Notes under the pieces: generated by a model
What the model saw: the letters and a program-made list of their open reading frames with translations, nothing else
What the model was told of the DNA's origin: nothing
Databases searched by the model: none
Shown here: one piece after another, positions 23,311-32,719 of the stretch
Layout of the letters: each line of letters starts with the position of its first letter
Numbering within the stretch: the first letter of the stretch is position 1
DNA from: Terfezia claveryi
Lineage: Eukaryota; Ascomycota; Pezizomycetes; Pezizales; Pezizaceae
Direction: 5' to 3'
DNA length: 64,000 nucleotides
Assembly: GCA_015179025.1 (NCBI GenBank)
Contig: WHUX01000023.1
Coordinates: 62,001 to 126,000, forward strand
Program-made: the position numbers and the translations under genes

Positions 23311-26300
23311 ACTCGAACATCCATATTGGCATTCCTATTTCTTGTAGTTGCACTTCCGTCATATCGAGAATTGGGATGTCACTTAGGTCGATGCTTTGGA
23401 GGTACTCATCCATAATTCCTTCCATCCATTCACTGTCACTATCAGAAGCAATTTGGTGAGTAGATCAGCTGGATTGTCCTTTCTAGGTATTATGACTATT
23501 TTCAACTTCTCAGCTCATTATTGTTGGCGGAGGTAATAGTACTGATGCTCGATATAGTGGCTCCTCCTTGCAAACTTGGAGGCCTTGCTGAGATTGTATG
23601 CCCCCTTGCTGTTCATGTACAATGTTGGTATAGTCATTATTCCTAGTTCTATAAGGAATTGCTGTATCCAGGCAGCATCCTTCACTCCCTCGCAGTCCGC
23701 TATATATTCTACTTCTGTTACTGAGAGCAATACCACATCCTGCCTTTGCGAATACCACCCTACTAACTAGTTTCCTAGGGTCAGTATTACACCCGTCTAA
23801 GATTGTGATTTTTCCCCTCCGTATACCGCGTCCGCATATATTTGTATGTCCAAATTGCTGGCTTTTTTTAAGATAAGTCTATCGTTTCTCATCGAGTGTA
23901 AATATCTCAATACTGCTAGTACTGTTTTCCAGTTTTCTGGTCCCGCATCTTTTGTTCGTCGGCCTAAGAGGTTCACATGGACTGATATTTCTGGTTAGGT
24001 CATTCTCACTATAAATAGTAGTGATCTGACTAGTGCCTGGTACTTTGGAGGTTTCTCTGTGTCATTTTGGAGCTTTGCATAGGACTGCAGATTTAGTGGT
24101 AGAGAGGATTGACCTCTAAGTCTCTTGTTTATCTTGAGGTATTGGGTGCTTGTAGAGTCTATCAAGCAAGTTTGTATTAGTATTACTTGTCCCTTGCTCC
24201 AATGCAGCTCTATCTCTAGTATATTCACTGGTTTTCCTTGCTTATCTAATTCTACTCTATCCTCAATTCGTTTTTTAGCATTGTCCAGATCCTCTTCAGT
24301 AGGTGCAATCCCAATAAGGTCATCAACGTGAGTGCTGATTATAGTATTGTGGCTTTAGGTAGTGTAGATTCCTTTATCTCCTATATATTAGTATATCCCA
24401 AGTGTGGAGAAAATAACACAGAGGGTTTTGAACCATTCGTATCCTGCTTACTTTAAGCCATAGAGGGCTTTATCAAGCTTTCAGTATTCGACCTCTCCTT
24501 CTTCATTCATATCTGTAATGTAGACATTATGTTCAAGTAGAGCTTGCAAGTATGCAGCTACAACATCCCATTGGTAAATTGCCCAATCTCGGTGAAGGGT
24601 GATAACTAGGAGGATTTTGAGTATTTCAAGGCACATCATTTGTGCATAGGTTTTGTTGTAGTTGACATCTGCTTCTTGGGTGAATCCTCTCCCAACCTTG
24701 TGAGCTTTGTATTTTTCAATACTTTCGTCTGCTTTTCTTTTGACTAGGTATACCCATTTGGTGTCAACAATCCATGTTCCTTCTGGGATTTCGGATTTAT
24801 CGATCTTGATGTATACCTTATATCGATTCAATTGCTCTCGTTCTTTAGCTTAAGCTTTAGCCTATTTTAAGGCTTGTGGAGAGTTGCAGGCTTGCTCATC
24901 GATTAGGTGATCTGGGTCGGCTCCTACTACAAACATTTTTCTCCAGACTGGCTGTCACTCTGATTTCCTGGTACCGACTATACTTTCCCAATCTCGAGTA
25001 GTCTTTTTAGGCCTTTTTATTGGAGGTGGTGCCACAGGTTGGAGAACTGGTATTGGTGATTTTGGGTCTTCTAGGAGAATGTTGTTTTCCCTAAGCCCTT
25101 TGCTAGGGGCTTCATCCAGAGATTCTGAGCTGCTAGTCTCCAAAATTTCTATAGAGACTAGCCAAAGGGTAAGCTTAATCTGGCTAGTGTCTGTTCGCAC
25201 TTGGTAGCTTTCAAAGCTTTCTGTATAACCAATTATATTGGCTTCATAGCTTCTTGGAGAGAGCTTATCGGAGATGTCATAGTTAAAGTAGAGGACTCAC
25301 TGTCCAAATGGTCTTAGCTTTGTTTGCTCGGTTTCCGGGTCCTTTTTAAGCAAGATTTTGATGGGGGTTTTCCCTTGGAGAGTTTTATAGGGAATCCGAT
25401 TTTTGGTATATTCTACCCAACTCGAGGCTTTATCCTATAGGCCTTTGGGTAGAGCTGATTCTATTAGAGTGGTCCTACTCATAGTAAGGATTGTTCAGTT
25501 TGCTTGTTCAATTATAGCATTCGTTTCACTATGTTTCAGGATAGTTTCTTTAGAAGTTATGCCTCATTGCTTTAGCTCTTCTTGAAGCTTATTGTTGCAG
25601 AATTCTCCTCCCCAGTCTGCTTGGATTTGGCTGACTCATAGGTTTATGGCTGCTTCCAGTTTATTGATTATTTTGATTAATGCTTTTCCAGTCTCACTCT
25701 TTTTCCAAAGGGGCTATACAGCTATATACCAGCTGAAATGGTCTACAATCACTAGTAGATATCGATATTGTTTGCTAGATGTGGGAGGTTCGATTGGCCC
25801 GACAAGGTCTGCATAGACCCGTTCTAGAAGTCGGTTTGTTCTGATCTGTAGATCTTTGGGCTGCTTGAGTGTAGCCGGTTTGGTGGCCTTCCCTTGTTTA
25901 TACGCCTTGCATCAGATCTTTTCTTTCTGATCCTTCGGGTATTTGGGGAGGGTTTTAAGAGTGTTATAGAAAATGTGTCTATATCTTTTGTGCAGGCTGA
26001 TTGCAGCTTCTTTTTCCTTGATCTTTTTTATTCCTGCTCCCTTCCAGTTTTCGACTATATTCTCAGGCTTAATCCATATCCCATCAATATCTCGATTCAT
26101 TTTGTATAGTATTTTCCTTCCTGTTTTTAGCTCTACTTTGCCCCTTTTTTCTTGCATAACGAAGTCCTCTAGTATCCAAAGGCCGCTAATAATGTTGCTG
26201 TATGTGGGGTCATATAAATATTGCTCGTAGTGGATATTGCGGCTATTGTGTCTGAAGACTAGAGTTCCTATAGTGTAGCAAATGGATTCAGTCTGATCAT

Positions 26301-27988
26301 AAGTAGATACCTTGATGCTGAGGTTATGTTGGACATTGGTAAGTCGGTCATATTCATTGGTCATATGGTAGGTGGTTACTGTGTTATACTCATAACATCC
26401 TTCATATCCTACCCTTATTTTCCCAATCTAAACAACCTTGATAGTGACTCCTTCTTCATCAGATTCTTCATTGTTGGAATCTTCTTTCTTAGCCTTCTTG
26501 ACTTTTCTCTTTTTACACTTTTTGGTAAAGCACTTAGATTCTGTGTGGTTTAGTCCTTTCTATTCTTACTGATGCAGTAGTCGCATCTTTTGCCATTATC
26601 TCCTTGATCCCATCCCCTGCCAGCTCCTGTCTTGAGTACTACTGGGTTTTGTACCGAATCTCCAGCATTATCTCCTTTCCTTTTCCCCTTTTGCCTACTT
26701 GGGATGTATATCTTGAGATGTGTAGTGATATCGCCATAGGTAAGTCTACTCTTCATCTGGATATTTTCAATGAGAGTATTGTAGTAGGGCAGAAGAGTGG
26801 CTAGCAGAAATGTCCCTTTGGCTTGGTCGTTTTTGCTTAAGCCTATCAATATTATTCCGAATTCTTTAAGATTGTCTGGGATCATTCCTCCTAGCATGGA
26901 TCTCATGAATCCCTATTTTTTGTTGAACTCGCTAATGTGTTTTTTGATTGAACTATTTCTATCATCATAGCTGAGTTTGATAACTCTAATAAGTAGAGCT
27001 CTGAGTGTGGTAACAGTCTTGCTTTCGAATTTAGCCTTCAGTTCTTTATAGGCTTCATTAGCTGTTCTGGCTAGTCCGATGATATCTACAACTTCTTTTT
27101 CGTAATTTCTTTTCATTGTAAGGATTGTGAAGTTGTTGTCTTTCTTCCAGGCTTTAGTATCTGTATCTCTGGCTTTTTCGGTAGCTGTAGGATCTAGATC
27201 CTGAATATTTCTAGTGACAATTTCCTATATTGTCTCATCTTTGTGTTCATAGTTACTAAGCGTTTGCTCAATGGATAGTATCTACTGAGCATAGTCTTAT
27301 TGTTTGCTAAGTTTGGGCTCGATTTTTAGGATTGATCATTCTTTGAACATAGTTACTAGAAGTGGTGTTGGTGAATCTGGTGGTGGAGGAGGTGGAGTTC
27401 TTGCTCTTCACCTTCTTCTTCGTTGGATCTGAATATTGACTGGGAGATTTAGATATTCAACTTTGTGTTCTAATTCGGTTTCTGGGGCAGGTCCTGCTGT
27501 GCTGCTCATTTAGATAAGCACTGGGTATATTTGGTCGAAGCTTATTAATTTGTCCTCATACTGGATTCCTCCATCTAGTAGAGATATTTCTTCTTCTTGG
27601 GTTCCTTTCATTGCTTGCTTGCTTGGTGGCTCTTCACACGTTCTTGGTGGTCCAAATCTTCTGATGGTTAGATTGTAATAGTATTTGCATGATCTAAGGT
27701 GTCTTTGGGTTTCAACTGGATCTTGTTCACAGATCTCTCTTAACTTTTACTCAGTATCGATGGCAATTTGTGCAACTCGTTTTGAAGTGTTGCTTGCGTT
27801 TTGGTTGAGAAGGTTCTTGAAGAGTGATTTGTTTTTGCGATTGATCTTTTTGGACCAGGATCGGTGCGTAGGCATATGCAGGGTTTTTTTTTTGTTGCTT
27901 TGAGCGGGTTTTCTACTTCTTGAGCAATAAGGTGTAGTTTTACTGGGTCTAGGCCACAGATATCTCAACTATTGCCTTATTTACTTAT

Positions 27989-28013
27989 TTGGTAGAGCGC
28001 CGGGCTCATAACC
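27989..28013 (-). promoter_or_regulatory. Primer-binding site matching an internal tRNA-Met segment
   Basis: Directly inside the 5' LTR. Its complement reads TTGGTAGAGCGCCGGGC followed by TCATAACC, the D-arm to anticodon-arm part of a tRNA with a CAT anticodon. The site does not start with TGG, so it does not pair with a tRNA 3' CCA end. This is the arrangement known for Drosophila copia, which uses a tRNA-Met half cut in the anticodon region. Confidence 0.75.
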
Positions 28014-28292
28014 TGTAAGATTATGAGGTTATGCAGCGAAAGAATCATGAAGATAATTGATCGTGTATATTCAGAAGAGGAGAGATATCTAGATATCGCT
28101 ATAGACTTATTGCTATGGTCCCAGTGCTCTACTCTTTATCCTGCGACAGATTCCAGCCCTTTTTATCCTTTCTCGAGATATCCCAATTAGCCATATTGGG
28201 ACAACTGGTTTCATACTATGAACGTCTCAATTAGCCATTCTCAGCTACCTGCATTTCCCGTGATCTTGTGCCACATGAGAGTGTTTCCTACA
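28014..28292 (-). repeat. 5' LTR of the copia element
   Basis: 279 bp and about 97% identical to the left LTR. Element transcription (minus strand) would start here; no TATA box was assigned with confidence. Confidence 0.93.
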
Positions 28293-28297
28293 GGTAG
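28293..28297. repeat. Target-site duplication GGTAG, right copy
   Basis: Partner of 23018-23022. Confidence 0.9.
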
Positions 28298-28340
28298 TAC
28301 CTCTAAGTAGTGGTAGTCAATTCATAAACTGGGTAATGGT

Positions 28341-28711
28341 TGTTGAAAAGCACGTGAGCTAATTCAGTATATGACATTGTGGCGATGTGCCACTCACGCA
28401 TATACTGATGTTGTGGCGAGATGCCACTCACGTAACTCCAGCACATACCTGCTTTCTTGCAATACTTACCTGCAATAGTAATGCTGTTCGCATAATCCCT
28501 TCATGTATATAGAGCTCTTCTATTGCTTCTATAGAGAGGTGGAGAGCCTGAAGGAATCTCATATACTTGAACATATCATATCTACGTGCTCACACCCTAC
28601 GTTCGCACACCCTACGTTCGCACTTTCTTACAGACACACACACGTGCATACATCAGGTGAAGTGTCCCTTTATTGCTGTTAATGTTGCTATGCAAAACCT
28701 CTCACTCCAAG
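28341..28711. mobile_element. Nested 371-bp insertion, possibly a solo LTR
   Basis: The right arm of the host transposon lacks this block, and it is bordered by the duplication AATGGT (28335-28340 and 28712-28717). It starts TGTTGAAAAGCACGTGAG, a common LTR-like start, and has internal short repeats (TGGCGA.GTGCCACTCACG twice; CACCCTACGTTCG twice) and a TATATAGAG box. The 3' end does not show a clear CA, so solo-LTR status is tentative. Confidence 0.65.
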
Positions 28712-28836
28712 AATGGTAACCCAGGTTATGCAATGCCCTGGCATGACAAAACTAGCCCCAATGGAGCACAACCGCAAATTTTCTGAAGTTGTGCAGTACC
28801 TACCTAACGTATCTTTAGTCAGCTCTATATCCACAA

Positions 28837-28950
28837 CTACATACCACCACGAAGGCTTTCCTGATTCTCTTCCATCCAACATACAAGCCGCTCCATCTCT
28901 TCTTTCGTCCAGTTCCGCTGGCGAGGACCTTTTTGACTATTAGAGGGCAT
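28837..28950 (-). pseudogene. Myb/SANT-like exon fragment in the left arm
   Basis: A 37-codon frame on the minus strand starting MPSNSQKGPRQRNWTKEEME and ending ..ENQESLRGGM before TAG. The W-T-x-E-E-x-x-x-L pattern is that of the first helix of a Myb/SANT fold. The sequence just before the stop, GGTG|GTATGT, is a good splice donor, so this may be a first exon whose partner exons are absent. A second copy lies inverted at 31888. Confidence 0.5.
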
Positions 28951-29331
28951 AGCTATTTTGCTGTTCTGTAGGCCTTTCGCTGTTGGATAGGTGGATAGGT
29001 ATGTATTTGGCCGGGCGATGGTTGGTTGTATCAAGTGCGGTACCATTGGCTACCTAATGTTGCACGTGCACCGTAGGATGCACCCCTGCAAATATCCCTG
29101 TTCAGACCCCTCGAGAGAGAGATCTCGTGATATCATATAAGCACTGGGATGACTGGCCATTCTGCCTAAATCGAAGTCTATGCAACAAACTCTGCTCTAC
29201 AAGCTGGCTACCCGTATATCCTGCCAAATCAACCCAATATCTATCAACTTCCCAATATAATACGACCCCCCAATGAACACCCCCCCCCCCTTCAACCTCC
29301 TCAATACATTGAATATCATGCTGACAAGCCT

Positions 29332-31514
29332 CTAGGATGGAATAGAGCTCAGTTGAGGGACTATGCACATCTCAAATGAGTATAAGCACAGAAGAGTGAG
29401 AACTGGCAAAACGGGGGGGTCAAAACGAATGGCACTAACCTTCGCAAAACGAGCGATTTCGAGCGATCTCATCGAATCAATTAATTCCTCCTCTTCCGCC
29501 TCTGCGTCCTCTGCATCCTCCGCATCCTCCGCATCCTGCTCAACTGCTTCAATCTCAACTACCAGCGGGTCATCAATGGTCCCAACACCCTTGCCTTGAG
29601 GTTTGGGCTTGAGAGGTCGTTTCGGTCGAGGGGGATATGGTGGCTTCCTACCAGAGCGCTTCCCACTGAGTTGCTTAGCGGCAGCCCAATCAACATCGAT
29701 CTCAGTGCAAGCAGCCTTCCAAGCAGGTATGTCAATCTTCTCATAATGATGAAGATCAGCTCTCCACCGCTTCTCAACGGTCTCTTTCATTTTCTTCTTT
29801 GCTTCTACTGCCTTCTTTTTTTCTTCTGCAACTCGCTCTTTTTCAAGCTTCTTGGCCGCTTTATCAGCAAGGGCCTTAAGCCCATTGGTGACATACTTGG
29901 ATGTTAAAACTCGAGCTCCACCACCAAGATGCCGTGAGCCCTTCTTTGCCTTAAATACCTTACCATCCCGAAGCTTGCTCAATGTCTCTGCACGTGGAAG
30001 GATATCTCTATGTTTGATGATTTTTTCCATTCCTAGGTCAATTAGGTCATTCAACATACTCCTCTCATCTGGCTCCAGTTTTGAACCTATCCTAACCGCA
30101 AGATCACGAGAGAAATGTCGGAAACGAGCTGGAGTATCCAAGGTGCATATATCAACCTTATCACGTGCGGCCTTGGCTGAGACATTTTCGGTGGCATGAG
30201 ACCACTGTCGCTCGATTGGCCAGCCACGAGCTGCTCTCCATGCGCCTACCACACACTCAACGGTATATACCTGCTTTCTTGTTTGCTGCAGAATCTCCAA
30301 AAAGTCCACCTTAGATATTGCCAAAAGAGGGTTCTTCCATAACCACGTACTGAGGTTTCGCTCATATGTGGTTTGTAGGACTCCAAAGCAACCTACATCG
30401 AGAGGTTGGAGAAGATGTGTGGATTTCGATGGAAGGCAGATCATGTGGATATTGTTGGCCAGAGCATATTTGACTACCCTAAATGCAATATGAGATGAAT
30501 GCCCATCCACAATCAAACATCGTGGGAGGGTGCGGCAGCGTCAGCACCACTAGCTCCAGCACCACTAGCTCCAGCTAGTGCAATCTCTCGAGATAATGGC
30601 TCAAAATGCTCTACCATATATGCGAGCCCCAGCTCATCATCCATATACCCACTTGGTGAGCAGGCAAATGTAGCCTCATTTTCTAGCTCTCCTTTTGCAT
30701 TATAATAGGACTCCCGGTGCGTCTTCCCCTGCCATACAATGAATGGTGGGATAACAGCCCCCTCTGTATTAATACTCTCCAGCACACTGCAAAACTCTCG
30801 TGATCCCTCAGTCATAGCAGTGCTTCTACCCCCAACACGCACAATAGCCATGGTTCGAGTGCTATTCCGCCCCATGGTAATACCTTTTTCATCACAGTTC
30901 CAAATGTTTCCTGGAGTTATCCGCTTCCGCCGTACAAGATTTGCAAGTTTTCGAAGGAAATCTGCCTGAAGCTCAACATTGTTGGTTGCTGCTGCTCGAG
31001 CTCTCTCCTGGTAGCGGATATAGATCTTTTTGAACCCCGAATTGCGCTCAAGAAAGCGATCTACCCAGTGTTGGCCAATGATATGAGGGGTTGAGTCAGA
31101 GCTTGAAGAAGAGATTATGGCCCCTTGTTGGACTAATTGCTTCTCTCGACGATTTCGGGGATTGGCCGTAGATGCTCTGGAACCTGAAATACCCCCTCCG
31201 TAGCCATGGGGTGGGGTTTGCCTCTCATTGATCATATCTTGTGCAATTTGTCGCATAAGTGCATGATTTAGTGGAAATCCGCAGTCAGCCATGATACCAA
31301 CATACTCTCCGATTGCATTCTCTTCACCGACAGTAAACAATTGTTTTTCCCTAGAGGCCGTGGCATAATCTTGTGTAGTTCCAGCCATTCTCCGCCGTAG
31401 AGTCCATGCATTTACCCCGTATAGAGCTGCAAATCTAGCAAGGGGTACCCCTGGTGCTTGGCGAGCATGCTGTATTGCCTTCCGAATGTTTTTCTCATAA
31501 TCGGACTTGCCCAT
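29332..31514 (-). pseudogene. pogo/Fot1-family transposase, one frameshift
   Basis: Two overlapping-frame halves make one DDE transposase on the minus strand: N-terminal half 31514-30513 (333 codons) and C-terminal half from about 30525 to 29332 (about 394 codons). The N-terminus has a psq/CENP-B-type helix-turn-helix (ARFAALYGVNAWTLRRRM), then a second DNA-binding region. Catalytic Asp residues appear as NIWNCDEKG, CLIVDGHSSH and LLQPLDVGCFG, the DDD/DDE signature of the pogo group. The C-terminal 150 residues are Lys-rich coiled coil then acidic repeats (EDAEDAEDAE). The halves are out of frame by one base in the C-rich stretch near 30525, just before the second Asp. A 15-bp duplication encoding Gly-Ala-Ser-Gly-Ala precedes the break. 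Removing one base would restore the frame, so decay is recent. Confidence 0.88.
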
Positions 31515-31754
31515 GGCTGAATAAACAAGTGCTTGATAATCTCGTGATCTTAGTGATTCGACTAATATAGGTAGGTAGGCCAGTTGATTACTTGGAGGAG
31601 TGTAGCCCCCGTTGGTATTGAGGAGGAGGCTGTGAGACAGGGGTGTTTTACAGCGTGCATCCTACCATGCACGTGCAACATTAGGTAGCCAATGGTAACG
31701 AGGTCTGGGTAACGTTAAAGTTGGGTACGACAACCATCGCCCAGCCAAATACCC

Positions 31755-31887
31755 ACCGAACAGCGAAAGCCCTACCGAACAGCGAAATACCTACCGAACA
31801 GCGAAAGCCCTACCGTACAGCGAAAGCCCTACAGAACAGCGAAAGCTCTACCGAACAGCGAAAGCCCTACCGAACAGCGAAATAGCT
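31755..31887 (+). repeat. 19-bp minisatellite, seven units
   Basis: Seven contiguous units of ACCGAACAGCGAAAGCCCT with one to three changes each; 7 x 19 = 133 bp exactly. The array ends on the base before the ATG of the Myb-like frame at 31888. The left arm has about two units in the mirrored place. Confidence 0.9.
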
Positions 31888-32007
31888 ATGCCCTCTAATA
31901 GTCAAAAAGGTCCTCGCCAGCGGAACTGGACGAAGGAAGAGATGGAGCGGCTTGTATGTTGGATGGAAGAGAATCAGGAAAGCCTTCGTGGTGGTATGTC
32001 GTTGTGA
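31888..32007 (+). pseudogene. Myb/SANT-like exon fragment in the right arm
   Basis: A 39-residue frame identical to the left-arm copy through RGGM, then Ser-Leu-stop. It keeps the donor-like GGTG|GTATGT. The two copies are as similar as the most conserved part of the arms, so they are kept either by arm-to-arm gene conversion or by recent origin. No downstream exon is visible. Confidence 0.5.
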
Positions 32008-32171
32008 TATAGAGCTGGCTAAAGATACGTTACCCAGAATTCTACCCACAATTTATTTTAGAGGGGTCAATTGAAAATTTGCAGTTGTGCTCTATTAGGG
32101 CTAGTTTTGTCATGCCAAGGCATTGCATAGCCTGGGGTTCCAGTACCCGGGTTTTTAATTGACTACCACTA

Positions 32172-32719
32172 GTGTGTATTTTACTAGTCTACGCGGTAGA
32201 ACTATTGACTTTTTTTGGTGCCAACCAGAAAACTAACGGGAACATTCATTCAACTTATAGAGGGATTACTTTGGAAAGTTTTCTTTTTTTTCTAATAAAG
32301 TTCTATTCCTCAGGGTAACGTCCCGGGGCAACTCTGACTTTACTATCATCAGGAGGAGGGGTGGTAATCCAGGCAACAAAAAGGATTCTGCTTCCAAAAA
32401 TTAAAGACCCTATACCATAGTATTACTGTACGCAACATTCAATTCTTTTTGCCGAGGCCGGGAGCCTCTCCAGCTATGCAAATTACTCTTTACTGTGTAC
32501 AAGAAAGCATGCAAAAAATTTAAAGACGAAAAACTACTCATAATAATGCAAAACTCAAAACAAAGACCCTGCTTAAGCACATAACACACGTACAAATACA
32601 GCAAATGATAGAGCCCCAAAGCTGATAAAGGGAAAAGTGCCTCAAAACAAAACAAAGAGTAAGCCAATGAAAATACGAAAAAAAAAAAAAAAAAAATCGC
32701 CAGCCAAGCTAGAAAGAGT
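32172..32719. other. Flank between the DNA transposon and SAC3
   Basis: No gene. A run of 19 A (32678-32696; T19 on the coding strand) starts 23 bases after the SAC3 stop codon and probably lies in its 3' UTR. Confidence 0.6.

Larger units (their letters stand above)
23023..28292 (-). mobile_element. Ty1/copia LTR retrotransposon, decayed
   Basis: A 5.27-kb element reading on the minus strand, bounded by 279-bp LTRs and a GGTAG duplication. From its 5' end it has: a primer site (27989-28013); gag (27116-26913 and 26906-26550, ending in a CDYC zinc-knuckle start); protease/pre-integrase region (26364-25912, with a degraded HxxxxH motif); integrase core (about 25900-25260, VDHF and QADWGGEF around the catalytic Asp residues); reverse transcriptase (24831-24481, KWVYLVKRK and QWDVVAAYL motifs); and RNase H (23736-23518, SVTEVEYIADCE). 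The gag-integrase-RT order is that of copia. Every region is broken by stop codons, mostly TAG/TAA/TGA in positions where CAG/CAA/CGA would be expected, so it cannot be autonomous. Confidence 0.93.
28310..29085 (+). repeat. Left inverted arm of the pogo-like element
   Basis: Matches the reverse complement of 31655-32169 once the nested insertion at 28341-28711 is removed. The near-identical core is 28800-28975 (about 95% by eye); the segment 28770-28800 differs. The inner end is TA-GGATGCACCCCTGC at about 29072-29086. Confidence 0.8.
28310..32169 (-). mobile_element. pogo/Fot1-like DNA transposon with long inverted arms
   Basis: The outer ends are inverted copies starting GTGGTAGTCAATT (28310 rightward and 32169 leftward), each flanked by TA (28308-28309 and 32170-32171), the target site of the Tc1/mariner/pogo group. 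The inverted arms run about 400-480 bp each (left 28310-29085 including a nested insertion; right 31655-32169), far longer than usual for this group. Between them lies a minus-strand transposase gene with one frameshift. Each arm carries a short Myb-like reading frame and copies of a 19-bp repeat. A 371-bp foreign insertion sits in the left arm. Confidence 0.85.
31655..32169 (-). repeat. Right inverted arm of the pogo-like element
   Basis: Reverse-complement partner of the left arm. It has seven copies of the 19-bp repeat where the left arm has about two, and it lacks the 371-bp insertion. Confidence 0.8.
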
